DNA of 64,000 nucleotides from Capronia americana (GCA_016110215.1 JADWQD010000012.1:496001-560000); one strand, 5' to 3'. Positions 45,333 to 57,106 are shown, counted from the first letter of the stretch. The notes: generated by a model from the sequence alone, not told the origin. Numbers and translations are program-made.

Positions 45333-46051
45333 TGCGCTGTTACGTCGTTGATGGTTAACTCCTAGGGTCGGGAAGCAGCAATTGAGGTGAAGGATCTCAA
45401 AGGCAGTTTTCTCACACTCGATCTTGATACAATGGATCCGGGGTCCGCACTCGGTAATCTATACCCAGGTGCTCTGAAAGGAGCTGCGTTGTGACTGTCG
45501 GGGGTTACCGTTTTCTCCACGTCGATATCTCCGGTCCGGGGTTTTGGCGGCGAAACAGAGGCGATTTCGAAGGGCCTCGACCCGGTCCCAGACCTGACTA
45601 CCGGTATCGGCCCTATTAGGTTTGGAACTGTTCCGGCAATGCCGTATTTATGGTCTACCAGGAACAAACCACGCCGACTATTGAAGTTGATCAGGAGTCC
45701 TCGATGCTTTCATTGTGGCACGTGAACAAAATGCGTTGCCTCCGGAGCGTCAGAGGCATGCCATGAGAATCTATTGCTCAGCAAGAGGCTAAAGTGCCAT
45801 GAAGTATTTTTTTCTCCCAAGGGTCTTCACGTCTTCGGAGACTTGATCTCATTGTTTCCCAAGCCACATTGATACTTCGCAGAATGGACTTACGACAGAG
45901 CTGAAGATGAGCGAGAGGTACTCTACTTTGACGCCTCGCCTTGGATCATGAACTTACGTCGTTCTCATCCGCGATTTACTAGATTGCAGGGAGGAAGAAC
46001 ACCTGCAATCAAATGTATGTGCGACAAAGGTGGTGAGAGCTAGCTGGATTG
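45333..46051. other. Intergenic, MFS promoter side
   Basis: 719 bp between the MFS start and the end of the regulator gene, both on the minus strand. No gene recognised. Confidence 0.4.
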
Positions 46052-48099
46052 TCATATGCAGTTTGGTTCGGTCCAGTCAGGCCACCAGAAGTCGAGACCG
46101 CCGAAAGAATAATCCCCCAGGCCTTCGGCTGGCTGTACCCACTGTAGAGAATTTGCGGTGTCACCAGAGCCTATATACGTGCTCTGACGTGAGTCAACGG
46201 CAGGGGCGTCCGTAGGAAACGCTGCTCTAGATCCAGCTTGTAGGGTGGAATGTGGTCGGTTGGGATTTTGGCTCGCCGTCGGATATTGCTCCAACACATC
46301 AACTGTCTCTGTTCCACCGAATGACTCGCCAAATACCAGAGGCCAAGAGGCGCACAAATCGGAACCAAAAGGTGCCAAGAGCTCTTTCTGAATCGGTGAT
46401 AGTGTCATGGAAAAGCTCTCACTCGCCGTTTCCCTACTACGCGACTTGCGCAAGAGGTTTTCGAAGATTCGTTCCGCACCATGGGCGGTTGGGAAACGCT
46501 TCCCAAGTTGTTTGAGCGAAACACGGACAGTTGAAATCTCCGACTCGGCATTTTGTGCTAGGTTTGTGTAGCGATGAGACGAGATCTGAATCAGGCTGGC
46601 CACCAAGAGATAGAAAATGGATGCAGGGGCGAGAAACATGATATCGCCCCACGCGATATATTCTTCGAAAATTCCAGAGATAAATGATGCTGCCAATAAG
46701 CTCATGAGTGATATATGCCGGCCTGGGCTTTCTGAGCGATAGAAGATTGTCAAAGCAACAAAATAGGGAACATGAAGCTGTCGACATTTGAATTCGTACG
46801 GGTTAAGTGCTCGCGATTTCCTGTCATGCAGGCATAGAGCTGGGGGCAGTTCGCTGATCCATCGTAGCAAGGCCGTTTCGATGTTGAGGCGGTGTAGCTC
46901 GGAGAGACTGCCACATCGATAATGTTCAGTGATGTCACCGAGGATAGAAGTGATGCGCACAAAATTGATGAAGACCAGGGCATCATAGTCGTCGGCAGTG
47001 GTATCGAAGTCTTTTACTTGGAGAGGCCTGACATTCGAATCATCGACCCTAAGGGCGCGAGGACGACCGTGGCTGGTAGAAATTTGATTGTCTCTCGACT
47101 GTGGGGTGTTTAGAAGTTGCAACCTTGCAAAGAGGACCATAACAAGAACTCACGACAATAGTCCACCACAATCGACGCCGAAGGCGAGCATCAGGCATAC
47201 TTGGATCCGGCTCACGATGAAGTCCAAATTGATGAGCCAGTCCCACGCTGATCCTCAACCACAAGCTACTGCTGTCAAGTGAGACGAACTCCGGTCCAGA
47301 TGGATTCCACCAATGGAGAAGGATGGTTGCTGCGATCAACTGCAGACTGCTATGATCGGAACCATGATAGAATAGGGCTTTTGCGTAGAAGTAGCACTTC
47401 TCCCCCCATTCCAGGGCATTAGGTGCCATGGAAAGCTTGCTCCCAGCGACCAAGACCGCTGTGAGGAGAAGTGAGCCAGGTGTCTGCGACACCAGCTGGT
47501 CGAGTTCACTTTGATCAACGATGGGCATCCACGGCTTTCCCCGCTCTATGAAGCTTTTAATCAAGCTCAACTTCATCGATTGCTGAGGTGTGCAGATGCT
47601 CAGTGCGCTTCGGAGCATATTGGACTGCAACTCCGCAAGGTTTGATTTTGTGGTCGCAGGAGGAGGTTCGTATTGCATGGCATCGACTTCGTCGATGGCT
47701 AGATCATTGCTGGTGATATAGCCCGAACGGCCAAGGAAGCTCGGCTGAATGCCCCCATGAGAGGAGCTCGCTGACAGCGAAGCGGGAGTTGGTCCTGCGC
47801 TAACTGGCTGCTCTGGAGGGGGTTGTATTCTTCTTTGGCGTTGAGGCGGCTCGACTGCAGGGGCCCGAGTGGCGGATGAATCCTGGTCCTGCTGAGTCGG
47901 CTTGATTAACCGCGAACGTTTGCGCTTCCTAATATGTGGACTGGGGCCATCAACTCGTTGCCTCGCTTGAGGGTTATCAGACTTACCTGCAGTCAAGCCC
48001 ATAGTCAACGCAATTGGAACACCTAGCTCCTGCATCGGCGGATGGGGCCAGCTCACACCTAACCTTTCTGACATGGCAGGATTCACAGGCACGTGGCAT
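46052..48099 (-). CDS. Zn(II)2Cys6 transcription factor of cluster 2
   Basis: Three exons: 48099-47987, 47928-47154 and 47098-46052, in phase, 644 residues from the ATG at 48099 (MPRACESC). The frame is open to 48168 without an ATG, so a further upstream exon is possible. The zinc cluster is CESCHVRKVRC, then eleven residues, then CSNCVDYGLDC: CX2CX6CX11CX2CX6C, with a longer central loop than the usual five to nine. A basic KRKRSRL and a Gln/Pro-rich linker follow, then the fungal-specific transcription factor domain (SELDQLVSQTPGSLLLTAV, RRRLWWTIV, HGRPRALRVDD). It diverges from the SDR at 48487 and is the likely regulator of cluster 2. Confidence 0.9.
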
Positions 48100-48486
48100 T
48101 GTCGGTGCTATCCTCTTGTCACTCCAGCCTTGCTTCGAGGGATACCGGCGAATATCTTCAGGATCCAAAACGGAGCTGGAACGAAATCGTAATTATCGGC
48201 AAGTGCGGAAGAGCCGAACGACCGGGATTTCTTCGGTGAATAGGCGCTCTTGGCACAGCCACCGGGGCTTCTGGACCAACAAACAACGCCGGCTAAAATC
48301 TTGCCGGCGAATTCTGGCCAGCCTCGGTCAATCCCCAACAAGAGCTCGAGGCTTTTGCTACGAGATTCACAATCGAATGTTGACTACACCGCCGGAACGA
48401 GTGTTGCTCTCAACGTCGTCGACCGCAAGCCTCAGGCTCTTTGTCTCTTGAGATCATGGCGTCGTATCCTCCAGTGACGCCAGGAA
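48100..48486. promoter_or_regulatory. Divergent promoter, regulator and SDR genes
   Basis: Gap of 387 bp between opposed start codons. It may also hold a first exon of the regulator. CGG/CCG triplets are frequent but no paired site is called. Confidence 0.35.
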
Positions 48487-49466
48487 ATGGTCAGTCAAAC
48501 CACCCTTTTCAATACGAAGCCCCAAACTGACCGGCTCGCATGGACAGGCTCCGCCTTTACCAGGATAATCCATGGCGATACATATCCATTCATCGATTCG
48601 AAAACGCAATCTGACCATAAAGGCCGGTCGGTCTTCATCACTGGAGGCAACCGTGGGATTGGGAAAGCGATTGCGATATCGTTTGCTAAGGCTGGAGCCG
48701 CTTTCATTGGACTGGGATGCCCTGATGGGTTTGGAAATGTGAAAGCTGAGATTGAGAGAGCAGCACAATCGGTGGGAAGATCTACTCCCAGGGTATGCTG
48801 CACTCAGCTTGACGTGACGGACAGTGCATCGGTCAGAGAAGCCGCGGCCGAGGTGAAGAGAGTTTGGCCGGGACTGGACATCCTGATCAATAATGCTGGG
48901 TTCATGGCTCCAGCGCTTCCAATTGTGGAAGCTGACGAAAATCTCTGGTGGAGGACATTTGAAGTCAATTTAAAGGGCATGTTCCACATGTGCAAATTCT
49001 TCACCCCCCTCCTCCTCGGGACAGCAAACGGTTTGAAGACAATGGTGAATATCAACTCCGTCGCAGCCCACAACCTGCGCCCTGAAGCAAGTGCATATGG
49101 GACATCGAAGTGGGCGGCTCTCAAATTCACAGAGTTCCTGCTGGTAGAGCAGTCGAGCCAAGGTCTTCTGGCTTTCTCCGTACATCCTGGTGGAATCATG
49201 ACTCAGCTGGCCGAAGCAATGCCCAAGGAAACGCATGCTGGTATGTACGAACACAACGAAGCGGAATTCTGATATGATGCTGACTTGTGCCAGGCTTTAA
49301 GGATTCACCAGAAATGACGGGGGACACGATTGCTTTCCTGACGCAGAAGAGGCGAGAATGGCTTGCCGGTAGATATCTTAGTTGCACTTGGGACATGGAA
49401 GAGTTGCTCGACAGAGAAGAGGAGATTCAAAAGGGTGACAAATTAAAAGTGCGTCTTATCACATAA
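48487..49466 (+). CDS. Short-chain dehydrogenase/reductase
   Basis: Two exons, 48487-49240 and 49294-49466, in phase, 308 residues. After about 47 N-terminal residues comes VFITGGNRGIGKAIA, then LDILINNAG, Ser in VNINSVAAH and Tyr/Lys in YGTSK, all intact. The C-terminal part (EWLAGRYLSCTWDMEELL) matches a common fungal SDR subgroup. It is divergent from the regulator and close to the cyclase relic, and probably oxidises or reduces an intermediate of cluster 2. A different upstream ATG (48456) lies out of frame, so 48487 is preferred. Confidence 0.88.
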
Positions 49467-49508
49467 CAGAAACAGCTCCGTACATGACAGAATCTTGTAC
49501 AGTTTCAT

Positions 49509-50451
49509 CTAGAGTATTGCAGAAACATCAGGTGGCGATGCAACTCCACCCACCACGTTGAGCGGAACGCTTACAAGGAAAAAGGACCATTTTTGTTATG
49601 ATTGCCACTTCTCAGCCAGCTTCTCCAGATCCCAGAGCTCCCCAATAGGACATCCCCACATAACCAGTAGCCAGTCGTGCAAACTTGCTCATACTGTTCG
49701 TTGCCTGGTGTCGGTGGAATATTGAACACGTACTGTATGGAGGCTTTTGTCGGCCACGCTTCGAAGGCCAAAGTGTCAGAGGCAACAGCGGCAAAATGGC
49801 TATTCCACAACCATTTGACAGTTTTCTCACTGCCTTCCAAGCCGATATGTTTGTGGATCGCCTCGTGTGTCAGATTGTTGTAGTGAAGTCCAGTATCCTG
49901 GTGACCCCAGTGCACTTGAGAAATTCAGCGAGGGATTCCAGCATGGAGATCTGCTCGTACTCAACCTATCCCATTCACTACCGCTTGTGTGTTTGTCGTG
50001 ATTTCGTCGTCATAAGCGAATAACTCAAATGTCTCAAGCTGATAATTTTGTGCTCAAATTACTTTTCGATTGACAGCGGGAACATGCGCGTGATCAAGCG
50101 ACCAGGCTTCGTCTTACGTAGCGAGTGATCAAGCGACCAGCTTTCGTCTTACGTAGCGAGTTAGAAACAGTGTCAGCAAAGGAGACAGATAAATCACTTG
50201 AGGCAGACAGTCTCTCCATAAAGTATTTCCTCTTTTGCCGCTAATATTATCTCTGACGTGGGCAGATTCAATGTTCCAACTTGATCTCGTTCACCTTCCT
50301 TGTCGAAAAGACCCCAGGGCGCAGCCTTTGGGGATACCAGGAACTTCTGGAATGTTGTCCCAATTTCATAGATCTTTCCAATGCATGGTAGCAGAGCTCG
50401 GGACGACAAGTTGTTTTGGTCTCGGGGATTGCGTAGGATCTGATCATTCAC
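49509..50451 (-). pseudogene. Broken cyclase/kynurenine-formamidase-like gene
   Basis: Two ends of a cyclase-family protein survive on the minus strand. Front (50451-50194): IPEVPGIPKGCA in one frame, then WGLFDKEGERDQVGTLNL in the next, with one extra C at the joint near 50320, then EEILYGETVCLK. Back: LTHEAIHKHIGLEGSEKTV, then ASDTLAFEAWPT, an intact GTACGT-AAG intron, then WGCPIGELWDLEKLAEKW, a TAA at 49596-49598, and beyond the stop, still in frame, WSFFLVSVPLNVVGGVASPP. The central 120 or so residues, including the metal-binding His-rich part, are missing. Frameshift, internal deletion and nonsense codon agree on inactivation. Confidence 0.75.
50090..50159. repeat. 35-bp tandem duplication
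   Basis: Two direct copies of 35 bp (50090-50124 and 50125-50159), starting GTGATCAAGCGACCAG, with two mismatches. They sit in the deleted middle of the cyclase relic. Confidence 0.9.
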
Positions 50452-50794
50452 AATGGTGAACTATAACCTTGCCTCTATGTTGCACAAGCTGAGAAGATAT
50501 AAATCGTCGCAAACGAATTGGAGAAAGAAGAGTCGATGGCTTACTATTCCTGGAAAGCTCCTCCACTGACATGCTCAGTGATTCTTACGTGCCACCGCCG
50601 AGCACATGTCAGCGCTCGAGGTGTGTATAGCGCAAATGATGTAGATTCTGGAAGGTACTGTCCCTGGAGGGATCTGCCTTGTAAGATGCCTGCTATTGAC
50701 TGGGGGTGTATGAGGCAAGGGCTGCGTATCATGACACAAAACAGCTTCAATCTAGATCAGAGGCGACGGAAAGTATCTCAGATATATCTCTCAG
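50452..50794. other. Intergenic
   Basis: Between the cyclase relic and the ALDH stop codon. No gene recognised. Confidence 0.4.
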
Positions 50795-52459
50795 TTAAAG
50801 AGCCAATGTTATCGCCTTCAGATCCGTGTACTCCTCTAACGCGTGTCTGGAGCCTTCCCTCCCTAGTCCACTGTCTTTGACTCCACCGAAAGGCTGTTCA
50901 ATGGCACTGATCGATCCAGTCTGAGCACCTACCATACCAACCTGTAGAGCTTCCGCAACACGGAACAGGCGGGAAACGTTCTCGGTGAATACATAGCCCG
51001 CTAAACCAGTGTCAGCGTTATTTGCCAGTCTAACAGCCTCCTCTTCATCCTTGAACGTTGAGATTGGGACCACCGGGCCAAAAATCTCTTCCCGAGTAAT
51101 TTGCATGTTGCTGTCCACGCCCACCAACACTGTTGGAGGGTAAAACGCAGACGCTTTTTCGTAAGTATCGGGTGTGACTAACACAGCTCCCTTTCCAAGG
51201 GCATCCTCGAGCAATCGTTGGATCTTCTCGGCACCTTTCCTTGCGTAGAGGGGACCTAGAGTGGATTTTTCATCCCACGGAGACCCAAGACGCACATTGC
51301 TTCGAATGGCATGAAGCAGCTTGTCAACAAATTGCCCTTGAATTTCTTCGTCGACGAGAATGCGATTTGCATAAACGCAAACCTGGCCGGCAGAGGTAAA
51401 TTTGCACGCCAATAGTGCTAGAACGTTGAATCAGTATCGAATCCCAAGGCTCTGCAAATTCAAGTTAGACTTACATTTCACCGCGAGATCTAGATCGGCA
51501 TCTTTGAACACCAAGAAAGGTGCATTGCCACCAAGCTCCATGGTCACCTTCTTCAGGTTCGCTCCACATTTCTCGGCCAAGAATTTGCCAACACCAGTCG
51601 ATCCCGTGAAGGTGACGTGGCGTACCAGGGGATGCGAGCAGAAAAGTGTCCCGATTGCCGCGGCTTTCGTATGGGAACTTGTCAACATATTGTAGACACC
51701 TGGTGGGAAACCTGCTCTCTCGCAGGTTTTGGCCAGTGCAATGGCACACAGGGGAGTCTCCGGAGCTGGCTTGTGGACGATTGCACAGCCAATTGCTAAT
51801 GCCGGGGCGATCTTCTTGAGTACACCCGAGAAGGGAGAGTTCCAGGGAGTGATGGCACAAACAACTCCAACAGGTTGGCGAATTGTCAAGATCCTAATCT
51901 TTCCTCCAGCGCTTGAGTTTGGTATTGTCTCGCCACCACAGCCTTCTTCAGCAAGATTCGCAAACCAATTGAGGCAGTCTGCAGCGTAGCCAACAGCTCC
52001 CAAAGACTCCTTGAACGTTTTGCCCAGTTCCAACGTGCAAAGGGCGGCCAGGTCATTTCGGGATTCGGAGACTTGCTGAGACCAATTTCGTAACAGTCTG
52101 GCTCTCGCCCTCGGCGTGAGGTTTTTGTAAGAAGAAAATGCTTCGTAGGCTATTTTGATTGCTTCCTCATACTCGGCTACATCGCAATCTGATACGTGTG
52201 ACAGGGTCTGCTGATCCGACGGGTCTGAGATAGACAGTCAGTGATGACTCTGGATCATTCACAGAGGGATGGTGCTCACCTTCAACCGAGAACGTCTTGC
52301 CCGCAGCCCCCCTGAGCCACGTCCCACCCACATAAGAGCGATCGTCCAGGAGAGAGGTGTCTTGAAACTTTCCAAATTCGTTTCAGCGTCCAGTAGGAAC
52401 AATGTAGTTGCACTCACGGTGTATGGAATTTCCTTGCATATTACTGATGAGGAGCCCAT
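50795..52459 (-). CDS. Aldehyde dehydrogenase, succinate-semialdehyde type
   Basis: Four exons: 52459-52418, 52367-52280, 52224-51475 and 51417-50795, in phase, 500 residues, the usual size. Landmarks in order: YVGGTWLRG near the start, ELGKTFKES, PVGVVCAITPWNSPF, KPAPETPLCA, the catalytic Glu in TMELGGNAPF, the catalytic Cys in SAGQVCVYANR, EEIFGPVVPI and QPFGGVKDSGLGREGS. All are intact. The nearest family is NAD(P)-dependent succinate-semialdehyde dehydrogenase, but fungal relatives also act on other aldehydes. With the ADH at 39.8 kb it could oxidise an alcohol to an acid. Confidence 0.93.
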
Positions 52460-52789
52460 AATTACTTTGTGCTTGCTAAACGCCTGCTTTCACTGCGATG
52501 GTAAATCTCCCACCAACGTTGAGGTCTGTTCAAGATGTCGAAGGTCTATATAAAGCAAGCAAATATCCATCCGAATACATTTCGGAACGCGATCTGATTT
52601 TTCCCTTGCGAACGAAGGTTCATTGTCGATCAATCTGGGTCACGTGGTGGCAGCACCGCCGCCGATGACTTGAATCTCCGAAACGCCGGACTGTCTGGGT
52701 TTAGATCATCATTAGTGTTTGTTTGCTTTGCATCTTCATGCTTAGAGTTGGGAATGAGTTGGCACCAGAATCGAAGAAGCACAGACTCG

Positions 52790-53280
52790 GTTTCGAGGAG
52801 AGAAGGATCAATTAAGGGACTTCTCATCCACCAGCCTCGTAGTATGAGTGTTCCACTGCAACTGCCGACCGGGGACGCCTTCATATGCAATGTGGTGCTG
52901 ACTGGACGATTTACCAAGCCCGACATTTATGGGCTGGACATCCTCGATAAGGTGCCCAGTTTCTCGTTCTTCGTTGAACATCCCTCGGGAACCGAGCTAT
53001 GTTCAACCTTGTTGTGCGTAAAGATTGGTGGAACCTGTCGCCAACGCCGGCGCAACGCATGCGCGAAGCTGGTTAGAGGGCTGACAGCTGGAAGAACGAC
53101 ATTCTGAAAGACAATCCGGATATTCTTGAAGAGAACGATATTCCGCTTGAGACCATTGACACTGTGATTTAGAGTCATTGAGATTGGGATCATATTGGTG
53201 ACATGTCGAGATTTCCTGTGACAGGGCCAGGGTTTACTACAGTCATCCGCCAAAAAGCCAAAATGCCGAGGTGTTGATGC
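52790..53280 (+). pseudogene. Broken metallo-beta-lactamase-fold (lactonase-like) gene
   Basis: Fragments of a lactonase-type metallo-beta-lactamase in order: LQLPTGDAFIC with LDILDKVPSFSFFVEHPSG in one frame; VRKDWWNLSPTPAQRMREAG, then a stop, in another; LKDNPDILEENDIPLETIDT, then a stop where Trp is expected; SH, a stop, DWDHIGDMSRFP, so the HxHxDH zinc motif is destroyed; then GPGFTTVI and the end. Several nonsense codons and frameshifts are present and the back half is missing, cut near a CA microsatellite. Intact relatives hydrolyse lactones, which fits the theme of cluster 2. Confidence 0.72.
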
Positions 53281-53288
53281 CGCGTGCC

Positions 53289-53310
53289 CACACACACACA
53301 CACACACACA
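53289..53310. repeat. (CA)11 microsatellite
   Basis: Eleven perfect CA units directly after the lactonase relic. A short TA run lies about 50 bp further on. Confidence 0.97.
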
Positions 53311-53383
53311 GCGAATTCAGGCCAGATATTCTTTCGTGAATTGTATAACAGCCACTACTTTATATATATAATACCGTATTACG

Positions 53384-53600
53384 CTAGCTGTAGAATCGAA
53401 TTCCGCGTGCCATCGTACTCAGCCGGAATCATCTTGTCGACCGCCTTCTATGACATTTTGATCGCTTCATCCAGCAATTCAACTCGTCCACTCAGCTCAT
53501 ATTAGCCATTAAGCATATAGGCCGCCGTTCCAAGTCTGTAGAGTAAATCTGGGTGACCTTCTGGAGTATTACACGTTCTCAGGACGAAGAACATGACCAT
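53384..53600 (-). pseudogene. Relic of fungal TPR repeats
   Basis: Minus-strand frame with two or more repeat units of the fungal TPR-CHAT type, broken by stops: TPEGHPDLLYRLGTAAY, stop, YELSGRVELLDEAIKMS, stop, KAVDKMIPAEY. The TPEGHP, ELSGRVE-LLDEAI and KAVD steps are the signature of these repeats. It shares about 19 identical bases with the TPR part of the relic at 32.1 kb, as expected for the same family. It lies just downstream of the NB-ARC/TPR gene but in a different repeat class. Confidence 0.65.
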
Positions 53601-53754
53601 GGCTGGTTTGGCTAGATTCTGGAAGAGGAAACCGTCAATTCAAATCCCGGGGAATTCGCTCCGTTCCTACAAGCTGCAGTAGGATACTGCAACTCACAAT
53701 TTGGCTTCAGATCTGCACAAGAGTTCGCGCACCAAAAATCAGAATTCTGTACTT

Positions 53755-56408
53755 TCAGTCGTGCTGGACCAGTGTCAGATCCATCCCTTCCATTGCCGGG
53801 AATTTGTCTTTGAGGACAGATAGTTGGTCAGAGCGTCCAGTGTCGACGTAAATTTTTGCGAGTTGTTTCGCAACGACAGCCGTTCGAGGATCACCTTTGC
53901 GGAGTCCCTTTTCCTGCATAACCTTGCGCAGTATCTTCGTGCAGTTCTTCTCGGCTTCCTCCAGCCGACCAGAGCGAATCTGCACATGGATGTACCCAGA
54001 CATGGTTTGGATCCAGTCTGGATGGTCATCATCTTTCATGAGAGAGAGCATTTCGAGAAGCTGCTTTTCAGCATCATCCCATCTCTCACAAAGCACATAG
54101 GCTCGAGCAAGATTGCCCTTGGTCATGTTCATTCCAACATGTTCCCTCCCAAGTGTTCGTTCTACGACCGGTATCTTTTCCGTCAGCATGTTTACGGCTT
54201 GTAATGGTCGGCCACGCTCACAAAGAACCTTTGATAAGTCGTTCACCGACCACAGAGTGTACGCATGTTCTTCCCCAAGTACTTGTTTGCGTGCTTCGAG
54301 GACGTTGGCCACAAGTCGTTCCGCAACACCAAGGCGTTCTTTACGCGCACAGAAACACATTCCGAGCTCGTTTCTTGCCATGAGGGTGTCCGGATGGTTC
54401 TGCCCGAAAAGTTTCTTTCTCTTCACTAGCACCGATAATAATAACTTGTGCGCTTTCCCCAAGTCTCCAGCATGGAGGTACGTACGACCCAGGTTGAATA
54501 TTGCGTTTAGTGTTCGAGGATCATCTGGACCGATCCTTCTCACCAAGCCGTTCACAGCGCGCTCGCCGGTCCATTTTGAGAGATCTCTTTTCCCTGCCAG
54601 CCACAGTGTTTGGGTAAGGTCATCCAGCGCGATACAATAGCTGATGTGATCCGGCATCCATGGCGACGCCCAGTAAACAACAGAGGGCCTTGACCACCAT
54701 CGCACATTAAGAATTTGTCGTTGGACATCGAGGGCCGCCTTCACCTTGAAGAGATTCCAGTATATATGAGACAGGTTGCGCTGAGCCCTCAGAGAATCCT
54801 CGTGCGTTTTGCCCAGTGTTCGAACTCTGTACTCGATGATTTTACTCTGCAATTTGAGAGCTTGCTTCCAGATGCCGCTTTCTGCGTATACCCATGCAAA
54901 CCTCTCCACTTGGTCTGCCCTTTCACTCGTTTGCGGGAACGAGGGAGTGTGAATTTCAAGCATCTGCAGACATGATTCAATATGAGGCAAAAGAAACCTT
55001 CGAAACCTGCGTCCGGAAGCTTCAAGATTCGGGGAGATACATCGAACCAGAAGCTTGATGGTACAGTCAAGCCAGCTGACCGGTTGCTCTCCGTCGGACA
55101 ACCTAGTCCTCGCCCATCTATGAATGACAGGGTGTAGTGAGCACACTTCGCGCTCAGCATCATGGTCAATGATCGAGTAGTCGCATAAGACTCCGATGGC
55201 CCTTCTAAGCCGCGTCTGTGCTTCTTCAGAACGGCTTGAATCAAGTCGAAGAAGATCCGGCAATAAAGTTCCTGAAGAGGAACTACTCTCGCTTGCTGCC
55301 CATGAAACATGAAAGATGCGCTCGGATATCGAATCGAAATGCAAAAATGCGAATATGTGCATCAGGACAACCGCGTCCTTGTATTCGACGGAATCCCGCT
55401 TCTCAATTCTTCTGAAAGGTATCTCCCAGGTAGTGATGACGTCGGCCTCTTCAGCACTAATTGACTTCGGGGAACTGAGCAGGCGATGGCGGTAACCAAG
55501 GTAAAAGTGGAGATATTTGTCAATGGTGTAGACCTTGCGACGAATTGTTGCTCCTGCGTGATCCAATGCTATAGCGAGGTAGCCTAGTTCGGCGGCGATG
55601 CTCTGGGCCAGGGTGCGTTTGGTTGAACCCGTCTCACTTGTCTGGTCGCTCGGATACGCCGACCTGAGCAGGAGGGTTATAGCTTCCTCAGGATCCATGC
55701 CCTGAAACCGGAAAGAACCAGCTGTAGCATAGATGGTCACGTTCGGATTGCGCGTCGTGATGAGAACATGCCCATGCGCCCCGGCAGGAATGAATTCTGA
55801 AATGTCCAATTCGGGATCGTCGGCATTGTCAAGCACTAACAGCCACGGCTTGGTGGATTGGGATAACCAATATTTGCCGGCTGAAAAGGTAGACCCTTTG
55901 CCTGCTTCTTGTCCTAGCAACGCGAAGCCGGCTTCCGCATTCTCACGGGAGCTGGCATCGATCCAGAAGACGCCCCAGTAACTAAGTGATGGCGTCAGAA
56001 GCAGTTCCAATGCAGTACCATGGCAGGTTACCTTGACCGATTCGCTTCCGCGTATCTTAGGCAGAATTGCGTTTTTCCCGAGCCTCCCAGTCCGTAGATG
56101 GCCACAATCATGTGCTTGCCATCGTCCACCTGCGCGGCATCAGTATTGAGTTTTTCCTTAACTATATCTGCCACTAGCTGTCTTCCAACGAATTGAGGAC
56201 TGGAGCCACGAGGTACGCAGTACAGTTCGTTCAAGCCGTATGCACCTGCTTTTTGAGATAGGGACGGCTCCAACCAACGTCGCGCTACAGTAGTCTCAGC
56301 AACACCGGAGAATTCCGAAGTGCTTTTTGTACTGCCTGTGTAGTAATTGTTCCCGAAGTGCACTATGCTGTCGTTGATGGAATTTCGCTCAAACGACTGG
56401 CCAGCCAT
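53755..56408 (-). CDS. NLR-like receptor: amyloid-type motif, NB-ARC, TPR
   Basis: Two exons, 56408-56032 and 55981-53755, in phase, 867 residues. Residues 9-25 hold a short motif (SIVHFGNNYY) that resembles the HET-s repeat motif seen in the protein at 59066-59917. FVGR at about 73-76 is the usual entry to the NB-ARC. The P-loop is GLGGSGKT (106-113), Walker B is WLLVLDNAD and the sensor is VLITTRN. A helical region with RWARTRL follows, then TPRs of the kinesin-light-chain type from about 480 to 840 (KTHEDSLRAQRNLSHIY, DPRTLNAIFNLGRTYLHAGD, HPDTLMARNELG, HAYTLWSVNDLS). Family knowledge: such proteins oligomerise on ligand binding and trigger a cell-death effector. No breaks seen. Confidence 0.92.
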
Positions 56409-57106
56409 GCCGAATTCATATCAACAATATGGAGACAGATTTTTGTGTATTGATCTGTATGAGAAAACGACTTGAGAGAGGACGAAAGGATACTTGGAGC
56501 GCAGGACTGAGCCATCGTTCCGCTTGGGCCGTCCCGTGTGCTCCAGAGAGCTAAGAATGATCACGGCGCTTAACATCCGAAGTTGCTGTTCGAGGTCAGC
56601 TTCTACTGTGGCGCCACGAAGTTTCACCAGACGCGCTCTGGGCCTATCATTTCACGGCTACAGGCACTTCGAGGCCGGAAAGTTAATGAGTCCCAGTCAA
56701 AGGGAGTGCTCACCTCTTGGAGGTCGACGTCCTAAGCTTTGTAATTTTGCTTCCCACCTTGCACAGTTTTCATGGCTTTGCTTTGTAGTAACAGGCAGGA
56801 TGGGCTCGTTTGGGTTGCCTGGTTCGAGACTTCTGTGCTTTCTCAGCTCTTCTTGAGTGGGGTTGAGGGGAGCCGCGCGGGGTGATTGTTGCGCGACAGG
56901 TGACATTGCGGACCTTCTGTACGACCTCAAGGAGCCAGGCACCGACCAGGGGCTGATGGCACTAATGCGTCCCGCCGAAACCAAATCTGCATGTCCTCTG
57001 CGCTTAGGGCTTTTGATATCTCTCAGTCGGTCTCAGCTTGCAACTTCTTCCTCTTTCCTCAGTTGCTGCTGTGTTTTCCACCTTCTGATCGATATTGCGC
57101 TGTGCC
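56409..57106. promoter_or_regulatory. Divergent promoter, NLR and CYP52-type genes
   Basis: A 698-bp gap between the start codons of the NLR-like gene (minus) and the P450 gene (plus). No coding feature recognised. Confidence 0.4.
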
